A stretch of DNA of 64,000 nucleotides from Limiplasma sp034927815 (GCA_034927815.1 JAYFPK010000025.1:1-64000), one strand, 5' to 3'; shown: positions 50,426 through 59,245, numbered from the stretch's first letter. A program made the numbers and translations. Notes: generated by a model not told the origin, from the letters alone.

Positions 50426-51264
50426 GAAAGGGCCAGGCGATAGAGTACATCGCAGGGTTCCTGGGCATGATGCTGCGCCCGCAAAACCTCCGCTCTATGG
50501 CGAATGCCTATTTTATACAATTCCTCTGTCTGGGATACATAGTGGGTAAAGGCCAGGTCGATCATTTTTTCCGGATGGGCGCGGTACACCCGTTGTTCCA
50601 GGGAGTGCTGGGATAAAAAGGACGCTAGCCGGTTCAATTCCTCCCGGGTGGCAATGCCCCCGTAGGGTTTGTCCTCCTGGAAATAAAAGGCGGCCCTTCT
50701 CGCCGGGCCTGATGCCTCGGCCGCCTGGATGGCAGCTTCCCGAACGATGAAATGGTCAATGTGCTCCTTGATGGCCAGCGGAAACACCAAGGCCGTGTCT
50801 TCCTGGAGGGTATAGGCCGATATCCGGGCCTTCATCCGGGCGAAGATCGCCCAATCTTTCTCATCAAAATCTGGAAACATCCCCTGGGGGAATTCCATGG
50901 CATCCTTGGCAAAGGGCTTCTCCCGCACAAAGCACTCGTCTTCCCCCGCCAGCTCATAGCGGTAGCCGTAGCTCCCCAGCAATTCATTCAGGCAGTTGTT
51001 ATCCTCCAAAAGCCGCATGCCGGTGGCCAGCTTCAGCCGGTCCAGACTGGTATCAAAATTTTCCGCGCCGCTGCCTTGTAAATAGTTGCTGCGGGAAAAA
51101 AGCACCAGGATATGGATATTCTTTTGGAGCCCCGCCTGCTGCCAGCCCAGGGCGCAGTTGCCCAGCAGAAAAAGCCCGTCGTCATAATGGGGTGCAAATA
51201 CGATGATATTTTTTTCGGGAATAATCCGGGCCGCTGGGGTGAGCCCTTGTGACAGTTGCTCCAT
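50422..51264 (-). CDS. PIG-L family (LmbE-like) deacetylase
   Basis: 280 residues. The zinc/catalytic motif usually written HPDD(E) appears as FAPHYDDGLFLLG (His26, Asp28, Asp29), with Gly in place of the Glu. The distal metal ligands are in EHIDHFIV (near 170). Family members remove acetyl groups from GlcNAc-type sugars (MshB, BshB, GlcNAc-PI deacetylase). As the last gene of a sugar-import operon it may deacetylate an imported N-acetylamino sugar. ATG 51264 with AGAGG 8 bases upstream; the GTG at 51273 abuts the RBS. Specific substrate unknown. Confidence 0.82.
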   Translation of the reverse strand: MEQLSQGLTPAARIIPEKNIIVFAPHYDDGLFLLGNCALGWQQAGLQKNIHILVLFSRSNYLQGSGAENFDTSLDRLKLATGMRLLEDNNCLNELLGSYGYRYELAGEDECFVREKPFAKDAMEFPQGMFPDFDEKDWAIFARMKARISAYTLQEDTALVFPLAIKEHIDHFIVREAAIQAAEASGPARRAAFYFQEDKPYGGIATREELNRLASFLSQHSLEQRVYRAHPEKMIDLAFTHYVSQTEELYKIGIRHRAEVLRAQHHAQEPCDVLYRLALS

Positions 51265-51278
51265 GCTAAACACCTCTT

Positions 51279-51587
51279 TTACAGGAGCTCTTCGTAGATT
51301 TCCGTATAGGATTCCAGAAACAGCTTGGATTGCAGGCGGTATAGCGCCTCGTGCCTGGGATCGGCATTGAGAAAATCCAGCGCCGCGAAAGCTTCCTCCA
51401 GCTTGTCAAAGGCGCACTCCCAAAGCAAAGTGTTGGGAGGCTCCCGCCCTGTGAAGGGAAGATAGCGCCGCCCCTGGGGAAAGCCGGCATCCTCTTGTTC
51501 CAGCCGGGCAAACTCCCGTTCCAGCCGCAAAAATTCCTGCCGGTCCTCTTCCATGAAGCGCTGGACAAACCGCAGTTTATATCCCAC
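51279..51587 (-). CDS. Small uncharacterised protein of the sugar operon
   Basis: 102 residues, charged, no signal peptide. YKLRFVQRFMEEDRQEFLRLEREFARLEQE is strongly helical and charged; then RRYLPFTGREPPNTLLWECAFDKLEEAFAALDFLNADPRHEALY suggests a dimeric alpha/beta-barrel of the NIPSNAP/ABM kind. I do not recognise a named family. GTG start set by AAGGAGGG 6 bases upstream. It lies between the PfkB and PIG-L genes with short gaps (29 and 14 bases), so it belongs to the operon. Confidence 0.65.
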   Translation of the reverse strand: MGYKLRFVQRFMEEDRQEFLRLEREFARLEQEDAGFPQGRRYLPFTGREPPNTLLWECAFDKLEEAFAALDFLNADPRHEALYRLQSKLFLESYTEIYEELL

Positions 51588-51616
51588 GAAAGTCCCTCCT
51601 TTGCATTAGTGTTTTA

Positions 51617-52708
51617 TCAAGGGAGCGTGTTTTGGAGCAATGCCGCAAAGGCTGGGGCATAGGATATCCCTTGGGATTGGGCGAAGCAAGCCAGGCTTTG
51701 GGCGTCGGCCTGGGGATGGATGGTGTGAGGGGAGGTAACGGAGAAGGCCGCCAGCAGGATCCCCACATCTACAGCGCAGGAGTATGCCTGCTCCCCTGGA
51801 GGGCGCAGCAGGGGCAACCCCAGGCATAAGCCCGCCATGGCGCCTGCCAGCAAAGCGTCCCCAGCCCCGGCGGTGCTGACGGCCTTCAGGGGGATTGCCG
51901 GCAGATGCTGAAAGTCACAGCCTTCCATGCCATAGCATCCTTTGGCCCCATTGGACACAAGGATTCTCATGGCAGGATTGCGCTGCCGTAGCCACGCCCG
52001 GCAGGCGCCGCAAATTTGCTCCGGAGCATCTTCCTGGGCGTCCATGGCCGCGATGGCTGCCGCCTCGTCAATGTTCACGGCCAGCAGGTCGATGCTTTTC
52101 CATAGCCCCTGCCGGGTAAAGGCTTCCACCTCCCCGCTGAGTACAGAGGCCACGTTCAGCGCGCCCCGCTCCCGGCCGGCGGCCAGCATAGCCGCCCGGG
52201 CTTCCACGGGCACCTCCGGGGCGGCCAGCATCATTTCAGGCACTCCATCCCTGGGAATCTTCGCCAAGGCGCTATGGATGTCCTCAGGAGCCACCTGAGC
52301 GCTGGCGCTGTTGGAGGAGGTGATGTTACCGCCGCTGGCATCCGGATACTGAAAGCATATGGATTGCAAGGTGGGAGCCTCCGCCACAGGGACCACCGCT
52401 TCGGTTTGGATGCCCGCTCGGCGCATTTGGGCGATCAGGGCGCGGCCCGGGGCGTCCTGCCCCACCTTGCCCATCGCGTGCACCGTAAAGCGGCCCTGGG
52501 CTCCCCCCAGCAGCACCGCTACGTAGTGGGTGATGACATGCTGTTTGCAGTAGTCCTGATGGGGCAGGAGCGCGCCCAGCCGGCTTTCGTTGCGGCCCAG
52601 GGTATGGTTGCCCTCCAGGGCGAAGAACAACCCCGTTCCAATGCCCCCTGTGGCCAGAAGCCTTTGGTAACGCAGCGCCTTCCCATCGATAGAGGTGAAA
52701 TACTTCAT
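51617..52708 (-). CDS. PfkB family carbohydrate kinase
   Basis: Ribokinase-fold sugar kinase of 363 residues. N-terminal LLATGGIGTGLFFALEGNHTLGRNESRLG is the substrate region, and VSTAGAGDALLAGAMAGLCLG near 275 holds the anion hole and catalytic Asp (GAGD). MRILVSNGAKGCYGM precedes it as in the family. It would phosphorylate the imported or processed sugar in the cytosol. ATG at 52708 overlaps the stop of the NagB-like gene (ATGA), so the two are translationally coupled. Substrate not inferable from sequence. Confidence 0.88.
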   Translation of the reverse strand: MKYFTSIDGKALRYQRLLATGGIGTGLFFALEGNHTLGRNESRLGALLPHQDYCKQHVITHYVAVLLGGAQGRFTVHAMGKVGQDAPGRALIAQMRRAGIQTEAVVPVAEAPTLQSICFQYPDASGGNITSSNSASAQVAPEDIHSALAKIPRDGVPEMMLAAPEVPVEARAAMLAAGRERGALNVASVLSGEVEAFTRQGLWKSIDLLAVNIDEAAAIAAMDAQEDAPEQICGACRAWLRQRNPAMRILVSNGAKGCYGMEGCDFQHLPAIPLKAVSTAGAGDALLAGAMAGLCLGLPLLRPPGEQAYSCAVDVGILLAAFSVTSPHTIHPQADAQSLACFAQSQGISYAPAFAALLQNTLP

Positions 52709-53604
52709 GCGTTTATCCCCGTAAATTGCCATTCCGGATGCTCGGAGATGGGGTGGCGAGCCGTATCCACCGTAGCGGTAATGATGGCGTCCGGATGGCT
52801 TTGCAGCAGCGTCAGCGGGCATTCCGCCGTTTCCGGGGAGAACAGGGCGATGCGAAGGGCGGTTTGCTTCCAGGCGCCTGTATCGCTGAACACGCGAATC
52901 TTGCGGGCGGACAGGCATTCCTTCATGCCTAAGGTGATGGACATGGGCGGCACAAACTGGTATGCGGCCCCAAAGGAGCGGTGCCCCAAAGCCAGCAAGG
53001 TATCGATATTGTTTTCCTGAACCCGCAGCTCGCAGTTGCGCAGCTGCTCCAAAGTGAGCTGGCTGTAAGGATTGCGCCGGGCCTGGTTATAGGCCAGATG
53101 CCCGTCCTGGCCCCAGCCTCCCAGCAGAATATCCACCGGGGCTTGGGCAATGCGCCGCTTGATCTCCTCGATTTTGGCGGGCTCGGGAAACACCCTTTGG
53201 TTTTGTGGCACCGCCAGTTCCGGGTTCACATCCCGGTAGAACCAGTTTTCCATGCAGCTGCGGAAATTGTGAGGATCGTTGTGGGCCAGCAGGTTTCCTT
53301 GCCAGTCCAGGCATTCGTCCATATGGAAAACCGTCAGGCCCTTCAAGCTGACCCTTTGCTGGTTCACTTGGCGCACAAAGGGTTCGTACCAGCTCCGAGG
53401 CCCGCAGGGCACGATGGCGCGGATGGAGCGGCCTTGGCGGTTCGCCGCTGCGATCTCCTCCACAAACTCCGCCGCCATCATCTCACCCATGGCCTCCGGG
53501 GTATCCACCAGCCGGAAGGGAATGCGCCGCTCAGGATGGGTGGCCAGATCCTGAGCCCGAATGGAGCACCAGCGGTACAGATCTATAGGAGTAATGTCAC
53601 TCAT
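52705..53604 (-). CDS. NagB-like glucosamine-6-phosphate deaminase homologue, altered motif
   Basis: 299 residues of the NagB/RpiA/6PGL sugar-isomerase fold. FHMDECLDWQGN near 105 carries the NagB Asp72 equivalent. The catalytic loop reads GGWGQDGHLAYNQA where NagB has G(I/V)GxDGHIAFNEP: the Asp and His are kept, but the Glu (148 in E. coli) is Gln. A different reaction, or an isomerase/sensor role, is therefore possible. ATG at 53604 overlaps the end of the oxidoreductase gene by 8 bases. An N-terminal extension of about 40 residues (SDITPIDLYRWCSIRAQDLA...) precedes the fold. Probably acts on the phosphorylated amino sugar. Confidence 0.8.
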   Translation of the reverse strand: MSDITPIDLYRWCSIRAQDLATHPERRIPFRLVDTPEAMGEMMAAEFVEEIAAANRQGRSIRAIVPCGPRSWYEPFVRQVNQQRVSLKGLTVFHMDECLDWQGNLLAHNDPHNFRSCMENWFYRDVNPELAVPQNQRVFPEPAKIEEIKRRIAQAPVDILLGGWGQDGHLAYNQARRNPYSQLTLEQLRNCELRVQENNIDTLLALGHRSFGAAYQFVPPMSITLGMKECLSARKIRVFSDTGAWKQTALRIALFSPETAECPLTLLQSHPDAIITATVDTARHPISEHPEWQFTGINA

Positions 53605-54748
53605 GGATTCCATCCTCCGATACCTGAATCCTTTGGAAAGTGTCCGTGATGGCGCTTTGGCGCGCCTTGAGGCACAGGAGTGCGCTGCGGATGCCTGCCA
53701 TCAGGGGAAAGCGGGAGGGTTCCAACCCTGCCGCCATGCGGATGAAATTTCGGCCCAGGGCCGCGTCTCCGCCGTGGTGGCCGTCCCCCTGTTCCAGCTG
53801 ATAGGTCTCCACCCGGGGCATGTGGTGCATATGCACTTTCAGCAGGCCGGTGTAAAAATCAAAGTCCAAAGTTCCCCTATAGCCCAGCAACGTTGCGCCT
53901 CTGGCCTGGGCGCCCCGGCGGGCGAAAAAATTTTGGGAATAGCAGGCGTGCATGCCCGAGGCATAGCGCACGATGGCGCTGCCGGAATCCTCATTGCCTG
54001 TGTCCACCGCAAAGCAGCATTGATTGCCGGCCACGAACTCCCCTGCCGCTTCCTTGCGTACAGAGCTTTCCAGGCAGGTGTCTTTTTCCGGGCATTCAGG
54101 GCAGCTCAGGCCCACAGGGCGGTCTCCTTTGAAAATCTGCTTGGACTTCATGGCGCACACCGCCACCGGCTCCTGCCCCGCCAGATAATTGATGTAGTCA
54201 AAATCATGGGTGGATTTTTGCAGAAACAGGCCCTGGGTTTCCGTTTCGTCCCGGTACCAGTTTTGATAGTAAATGGCGCCGTAGGGCACATTGTTCACGG
54301 CCTGGATGTGCTCCACCGTGCCAATTTTGCCGGAATCCACAATTTCTTTAGCCAGCTCCACCAGTTGAGAACCCCTCAGGGGGAAGGACACCACCGCCTG
54401 GGAGCTGTGGCGCTGCTCTGCTTGGTACAGCTTCAGCAGATCCGGATAGCTGGTGGACACCGGCTTTTCCAAAAACAGAGGCAGGCCCGCCTCCAGCACC
54501 TGGCAGGCAAAGCCCGTGTGCAGCGAACAGCGCGTGCCGATGGCCACCGCGTCCAGCTTTGCTTCCTGCAGCATGGTTTTGGCATCCACATACAAGGCGC
54601 TGCCATCCTCCAGCACCACCGGGTCGTCGCGAAAGCGCTCCGGTTCCAGTTCCGTTACCGCCGCCAGCTTGCAATCCGCGGATTCCTTGCGGAAAATCCT
54701 GACCATATGTTGTAAGCGGGTTCCGTATCCAATGACTCCGAGTCTCAT
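53597..54748 (-). CDS. Gfo/Idh/MocA family oxidoreductase
   Basis: NAD(P)-dependent sugar oxidoreductase of 383 residues. The N-terminal Rossmann motif is LGVIGYGTRLQHMVRIF, followed by FLEKPVSTSYPD (EKP motif near 98) and KSTHDFDYINYLAG (near 180), the substrate/catalytic His-Asp block. An unusual Cys-rich insert, CPECPEKDTCLESS, lies near 230 and could bind metal. Predicted to oxidise or epimerise the imported sugar in the cytosol. ATG follows CAGGAGGAG. Coupled to the NagB-like gene by overlap, and 20 bases after the second permease. Confidence 0.86.
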   Translation of the reverse strand: MRLGVIGYGTRLQHMVRIFRKESADCKLAAVTELEPERFRDDPVVLEDGSALYVDAKTMLQEAKLDAVAIGTRCSLHTGFACQVLEAGLPLFLEKPVSTSYPDLLKLYQAEQRHSSQAVVSFPLRGSQLVELAKEIVDSGKIGTVEHIQAVNNVPYGAIYYQNWYRDETETQGLFLQKSTHDFDYINYLAGQEPVAVCAMKSKQIFKGDRPVGLSCPECPEKDTCLESSVRKEAAGEFVAGNQCCFAVDTGNEDSGSAIVRYASGMHACYSQNFFARRGAQARGATLLGYRGTLDFDFYTGLLKVHMHHMPRVETYQLEQGDGHHGGDAALGRNFIRMAAGLEPSRFPLMAGIRSALLCLKARQSAITDTFQRIQVSEDGIHE

Positions 54749-54768
54749 AATGCTCCTCCTGAGTTTCG

Positions 54769-55608
54769 TTATCCCTTGATGCCGCCGATGACAATGCCGG
54801 AAATGAACCTTTTTTGCCCGATGATAAACATCACCAGCATAGGCATGGTAATCAAAACGCTTGCCGCCAGCAGCAAGTTGTACTTGCTGGCGTATCCGGG
54901 CATGGCGTTGAGGGTTGCCAGCCCTACGGAAAGAAGCCGCATACTCTCCGAGCTGGTGACCGTAAGGGGCCAGAGCATCTCGTTCCAGGACCATAGGACC
55001 ACGACGATGCCAAAGGCGATCAGGCCGTTGGCGCACATGGGCAGTGCGATGTTCCAGAACAGCCGGGGAATGGAGCAGCCGTCAATGCGGCCTGCATCCT
55101 CCATCTCTGAGGGCAATGTTTTCATGAACTGACCCAGAAAAAAGACGCCATACGCGCTGGGAAGCTGGGGAATGATCAACCCCAAAAAGCTGTTCATCCA
55201 GCCTAACCCATTGGCGATGAGGAAGCGTGGTATCAGCATCATCTGGGCGGGTACCATCATGATGCTCAGCACCACAAAGAACATCGCCTGCCGCCCGGGA
55301 AAGCGCAGCCGGGTAAAGGCATAGGCCGCCAGGGAGCACATGAAGATCTGCCCCCCCAGCAGGCATAGGGTGGTGATGATGGTATTGAGATAATAGCGGC
55401 CGAAACTGAACCGCTGCAGCACATCCACATAGTTTTTCCATTGCGGGGCCTGGGGCCACCAAACGATGGGGAGCTTCAGGGTTTCCGCAAAGGTCTTCAG
55501 GGAAGTCAGCACCATCCAGAAAAAAGGAAAGGCCATGATCACCGCCCCAAGGATCAGCAGCGTATGGTGGCGAAAGGTACGGGGCCACCCGCCGGTTCTG
55601 GTCTGCAT
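54769..55608 (-). CDS. Carbohydrate ABC transporter permease (MalG type)
   Basis: 279-residue CUT1 permease with six membrane segments. The EAA loop EMEDAGRIDGCSIPRLFWNIALPM near 175-200 contacts the ATPase, and the C-terminus VMFIIGQKRFISGIVIGGIKG is typical of MalG/MsmG proteins. Start ATG 55608 after GAGGGGTGAG. No ATPase gene lies in the operon; a shared MsmX-type ATPase elsewhere is likely. Gap to the upstream permease is 20 bases. Confidence 0.9.
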   Translation of the reverse strand: MQTRTGGWPRTFRHHTLLILGAVIMAFPFFWMVLTSLKTFAETLKLPIVWWPQAPQWKNYVDVLQRFSFGRYYLNTIITTLCLLGGQIFMCSLAAYAFTRLRFPGRQAMFFVVLSIMMVPAQMMLIPRFLIANGLGWMNSFLGLIIPQLPSAYGVFFLGQFMKTLPSEMEDAGRIDGCSIPRLFWNIALPMCANGLIAFGIVVVLWSWNEMLWPLTVTSSESMRLLSVGLATLNAMPGYASKYNLLLAASVLITMPMLVMFIIGQKRFISGIVIGGIKG

Positions 55609-55628
55609 AGGCTCACCCCTCTGTTGGT

Positions 55629-56564
55629 TTATTCGTAAAAGACCCATTTCTTCTGGGCCCAAAACTGCACCGCTGTCATGATGGCAATCAGAACAAACAG
55701 CACCACCGCTTCCGCCGAGGCATACCCCATTTGATAGAAGGAAAAGCCCTTTTGATAGATGCCATACACCATGGTGCGGGAGGCGTCGATCAATTCGCCA
55801 TAGGGTTGGGTGCTGCTGAACATATAGACCAGGTCAAAGGCCTTGAAGGCCCCCATCAGGGACATGACCATCAAAAAGAAAATATAGGGGGATAGCAGGG
55901 GAACCGTGATTTTGATGAACTGCTTCCATTCCGAAGCGCCGTCCAGGGACGCAGCCTCGTAATAGGTGACGGGAATGTTTTTGAGGCCCGCCAGGAGCAT
56001 GATGATGTTGTACCCCAAGCCCATCCAGATGCTAACAATGATCATGGCGGGCATGATAAATCGGGGATCTCCCATCCACATGATACCGGAGAGGTCAAAG
56101 GCCTTGAGAATGCCGTTGATGATTCCGTACTTGGAATGAAACATCCACGCCCATACCAGGGCCACCGCCGCAGGCATGGTTACATTGGGCAGAAAATACA
56201 GCGTAGTATACACCGAGGAGCCTTTGCGGTTTTTGCCCAGCATATTGGCAATGACCACGGACAGCGCCATGCCCACAGGCACTGTGCCCACCGCGAAATA
56301 GAGGGTGTTGAGCAGCTCGCGCCCCACCTTGCCGTCTCCTGCGATGGTGGTGAAGTTTTCCAGGCCGACCCAGGCGCCCGGCGAAAGACCGGACCAATTT
56401 GTAAAGGACATGTACAAGGTAAACAAGATTGGAATGAGAAAAAAGATGGTTACCCCCAGCATCAATGGGGCTGTAAACAGATACCCGTAGAACCATTCCA
56501 GACGTTCTTTCTGGCCGCTTTTGCGGCGTTTGCGCGAAATACCGATCCTCTGGCCGGCTTGCAT
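55629..56564 (-). CDS. Sugar ABC transporter permease (MalF type)
   Basis: 311-residue CUT1 permease. A basic cytosolic start (SRKRRKSGQKERLEW), then six membrane segments; the EAA loop YYEAASLDGASEWKQFIKITVPLLSP near 205-230. Start ATG at 56564 with GGGAGG about 9 bases upstream. The neighbouring solute-binding protein gene precedes it, separated by the hairpin at 56647-56681. Forms the heterodimeric channel with the next gene's product. Confidence 0.9.
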   Translation of the reverse strand: MQAGQRIGISRKRRKSGQKERLEWFYGYLFTAPLMLGVTIFFLIPILFTLYMSFTNWSGLSPGAWVGLENFTTIAGDGKVGRELLNTLYFAVGTVPVGMALSVVIANMLGKNRKGSSVYTTLYFLPNVTMPAAVALVWAWMFHSKYGIINGILKAFDLSGIMWMGDPRFIMPAMIIVSIWMGLGYNIIMLLAGLKNIPVTYYEAASLDGASEWKQFIKITVPLLSPYIFFLMVMSLMGAFKAFDLVYMFSSTQPYGELIDASRTMVYGIYQKGFSFYQMGYASAEAVVLFVLIAIMTAVQFWAQKKWVFYE

Positions 56565-56646
56565 TTCCAGACCTCCCATCCCCCAATACGGCTCGATCAA
56601 GCAACGGTCATACGGGGCTGGCTGCGCTCAAGGGAATTTTGCTTGA

Positions 56647-56681
56647 GGGAACGGGCGGAGGCATGGCCACCGCCCGTTCCC
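56647..56681 (-). other. Intercistronic hairpin after the binding-protein gene
   Basis: Perfect 12-base stem GGGAACGGGCGG (56647-56658) with CCGCCCGTTCCC (56670-56681). No good T run on the minus strand. It lies between the binding protein and the first permease, where such structures usually raise the amount of binding protein over permeases. Confidence 0.6.
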
Positions 56682-56692
56682 GAAGGGTATCT

Positions 56693-57928
56693 TTACTTTG
56701 CCAATTCCGCGTTCATATTGGCTTCCGCTTCGGCCAGGGCATCCGCAATGCTGGCGCGCTGGTTCCAAACCTTGTCCAGGGCCTCATACATCACCTGCTC
56801 CACCATGGCGGAGTTTTTGCCCGCTACGGGAAGGGGCACGCCATAGGTCACGGCTTCGGGGAATACGGAGGCATCCAGCGTAGTGTACTTCTCCACCCAG
56901 GCGCCCTCCATGCCCTTGTAGGCAGGCAGCACCACGGAGGCTTGCAATGTCATGGCCTCCTGCTGAGCGCAGAAGTTTATGAAGGCCCAGGCTTCTTCGG
57001 GGTACTGGGTGTTGGCGGCGATGGCATAGCCGATGCCGTGGAGCATGGTGGCCCGGGTTTCCTTGCTGGGCATGGGAGCCACGCCCATCTTGTCGCCCAA
57101 GGTCTCCAAAAGGGCATCCACATACCAGGAGCCGAAGGTGATCATGGCCACCTGCTCCGCCTGAAACATCATGTAGGAGGGAGTTTCGGTGAGCTCCGCC
57201 GCGGAGGGGGATACCTTGTCCACATACATGAGGTCTTGCAGATACTGCAAGGTTTCCGCATTCTGGGGGGAGTTGATGGCGGACTTCAGGTTGCCTTCCT
57301 CAAAGATTTGTCCGCCGTTTTGGAAGATAAAGTTGCCAAGTCCGGTTTGCATGTAGGAATCCACCGCAAAGCCATACTGGGAATCGCCGATGGTGAGCTT
57401 TTGGGCGTTTTCCCGCAGGGTTTCCCAAGTCCAGTTGTCATCTGGATAGGGCAGGCCTGCGGCATCAAACATCTCTTTGTTATACAGCAGCGCGATGGAG
57501 TCATAGTCCTTGGGCATGGCGTACTGCTTGTTATCGAAACGGTACAGCGCCGTGATGCCCTCGGCATAGAGGCTCATGTCCATCTGATCCCGGTCGATGA
57601 AGTCCTGTAAGGACAGCAGCAGGCCGGCGGGGATATAATCCACCGCATGAGGGGCGTTGATCTGGAACAGGTCGGGGCCTGCTCCGCTGGGCAGGCTGGT
57701 TTGCAGCTTTGTCCAGTACTCGCCCCAGGGAATTACGGTGCTCTCGATCTTGATGTCGGGGTACACCTTGTTGAACTCCGCAACGGTCTGATCGATCATG
57801 GGTTTTTGGGGCTCGTTCCAGTAATAATAGGTCAGGGTGCAGGGCTGCAGCTCGGCGGCGCTGGCGGAGGCAGTGAGCATCATGGTCAGGCAAAGACAAG
57901 CGCAAAGGAAGGAAAGCGTCTTCTTCAT
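56693..57928 (-). CDS. Extracellular sugar-binding protein of the ABC importer
   Basis: 411 residues of the family 1 solute-binding fold. Signal peptide KKTLSFLCACLCLTMMLTASASAAE with an AXA cleavage site, then TYYYWNEPQKPMIDQTVAEFNKVYPDIKIE (the first domain) and YEALDKVWNQRASIADALAEAEANMNAELAK at the end. There is no lipobox cysteine, which is odd for a Gram-positive binding protein; it may stay attached by other means. ATG 57928 after AAAGGGGAAT. First gene of the operon, driven by a TTGACA/TAAATT promoter. Confidence 0.88.
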   Translation of the reverse strand: MKKTLSFLCACLCLTMMLTASASAAELQPCTLTYYYWNEPQKPMIDQTVAEFNKVYPDIKIESTVIPWGEYWTKLQTSLPSGAGPDLFQINAPHAVDYIPAGLLLSLQDFIDRDQMDMSLYAEGITALYRFDNKQYAMPKDYDSIALLYNKEMFDAAGLPYPDDNWTWETLRENAQKLTIGDSQYGFAVDSYMQTGLGNFIFQNGGQIFEEGNLKSAINSPQNAETLQYLQDLMYVDKVSPSAAELTETPSYMMFQAEQVAMITFGSWYVDALLETLGDKMGVAPMPSKETRATMLHGIGYAIAANTQYPEEAWAFINFCAQQEAMTLQASVVLPAYKGMEGAWVEKYTTLDASVFPEAVTYGVPLPVAGKNSAMVEQVMYEALDKVWNQRASIADALAEAEANMNAELAK

Positions 57929-57996
57929 TGGTCTGATTCCCCTTTCATCTGTCGAATACAAGTGTACTTCGGTTTCACTTGCTCCTTGTGGGTCTC

Positions 57997-58025
57997 AATT
58001 TACACTGTTTTTGGTTGATTGTCAA
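57997..58025 (-). promoter_or_regulatory. Promoter of the amino-sugar operon
   Basis: Minus strand: TTGACA (58025-58020), 17-base spacer, TAAATT (58002-57997). Upstream, near 58054-58090, AGCGGG and CCCGCT flank about 17 bases, a possible operator. Confidence 0.65.
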
Positions 58026-58192
58026 TACCGTTTTTGCATTTTTGTGCACATTTATAGCGGGATAAAAAGGCAAGCACTCCCGCTTTATAGGAAATATCTG
58101 TAAATGTACAACGATTGTTTTCTGCTTTATGCCGGATTCAGAATGGACAAATCACGAGAGCCAAAAAATGAGCAAAAACGATCAATCGTCCT

Positions 58193-58220
58193 TGACTTTC
58201 CACCAGCAAACTCTATAATG
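58193..58220 (+). promoter_or_regulatory. Promoter of the DeoR regulator
   Basis: TTGACT (58193-58198), 16-base spacer, TATAAT (58215-58220). Confidence 0.7.
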
Positions 58221-58285
58221 TACCTAGAGCACAGGAGAGGGAGCAGCCTTATTCAGCCTTTTCCTTTCGTAAAGAGGTGTCGATT

Positions 58286-59056
58286 TTGGAGTATTTTGCG
58301 CGAGAGCGTGAGCAGATGATTTTGCAAGTCTTGAAGGAGAAGCACCGCATTACCGTGCAGGAGCTTACCCACATGCTACAGGCCTCCAGCACCACCATCC
58401 GCCGGCAACTGCACCAAATGGAACAGCAGGGGCTGCTGCTGCGTACCCATGGGGGAGCCATCAGCATCGAGGCCGCTTCTGTGGAGGAAGGCCTGGATGT
58501 GAAAGGCAGGCACCAGGCCAAGGAAAAGCAGCTCATTGCCCAGGAAGCCAGGCGGCATATCAACGATGGGGATATTGTAATGCTGGGCGGAGGCACCACC
58601 ATTGTGGAATTGGCGAAGCTGCTGCACAATGCCAAAGACCTGATCGTGATCACCAATTCCCTGCCGGCTGCCATGGAGCTATACAGCAACAAGGATATTG
58701 AGGTACAGATTTGCGGCGGCGTTATACGGGACACCAGTGGCGTAATCATCGGAAACTCCGCTTTGCGGTATATTGACGAGCTATCCGCCACCAAAACCTT
58801 CATTGGCGCGGACTCCATTTCCACCAAATTCGGCATTACTACCCCCAACCGCTTTGAGGCGGAAATCGAGAGGCAGCTGGTGGACAGAGGAAACACGGTG
58901 TATGTGCTGGCGGACAGCACCAAGATGGACAAAATCACCCTTTCCCGCCAGTCCCCCTTGGAGCTGATCGATTATCTCATCACCGACGCGGCCATTCACC
59001 CCGGGTTTAAGGACAAGCTCACGGCCAGCGGGGTGAAGGTGCTGATCCCGAAATGA
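58286..59056 (+). CDS. DeoR/GlpR family transcriptional regulator
   Basis: 256 residues. N-terminal winged helix-turn-helix (EREQMILQVLKEKHRITVQELTHMLQASSTTIRRQLHQMEQQGLLLRTHGGA, residues 7-60), then the DeoR sensor domain of the ISOCOT fold (IVMLGGGTTIVELAKLL near 98, TFIGADSISTKFGITTPN near 172), which binds a sugar phosphate. Likely local repressor of the divergent sugar operon, induced by its phosphorylated intermediate. TTG at 58286 with GAGG 9 bases upstream; the GTG at 58277 is directly on that site. Single gene with its own promoter and terminator. Confidence 0.88.
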   Translation: MEYFAREREQMILQVLKEKHRITVQELTHMLQASSTTIRRQLHQMEQQGLLLRTHGGAISIEAASVEEGLDVKGRHQAKEKQLIAQEARRHINDGDIVMLGGGTTIVELAKLLHNAKDLIVITNSLPAAMELYSNKDIEVQICGGVIRDTSGVIIGNSALRYIDELSATKTFIGADSISTKFGITTPNRFEAEIERQLVDRGNTVYVLADSTKMDKITLSRQSPLELIDYLITDAAIHPGFKDKLTASGVKVLIPK

Positions 59057-59116
59057 ACGGAAAACGGAACCGGGGCGTTCCCCGGCTGATACCTGACTTT
59101 GCCTTAGGCTCATATC

Positions 59117-59142
59117 AAAAAAGCCCCTGGTTGGGGCTTTTT
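59117..59142. terminator. Bidirectional terminator
   Basis: AAAAAGCCCC, loop TGGTT, GGGGCTTTTT. It serves the DeoR gene and, on the other strand, the fatty-acid operon ending at 59246. Confidence 0.8.
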
Positions 59143-59245
59143 GGGTTGTTGCCCGGAACGTAAGCGGATTTCCCAAGAGGGACGATTCTGAGGAAGCATT
59201 TTTAGCGCCGGGAAGGTATTTTCAAGGCTGGCTGCTTCAGGGCTT

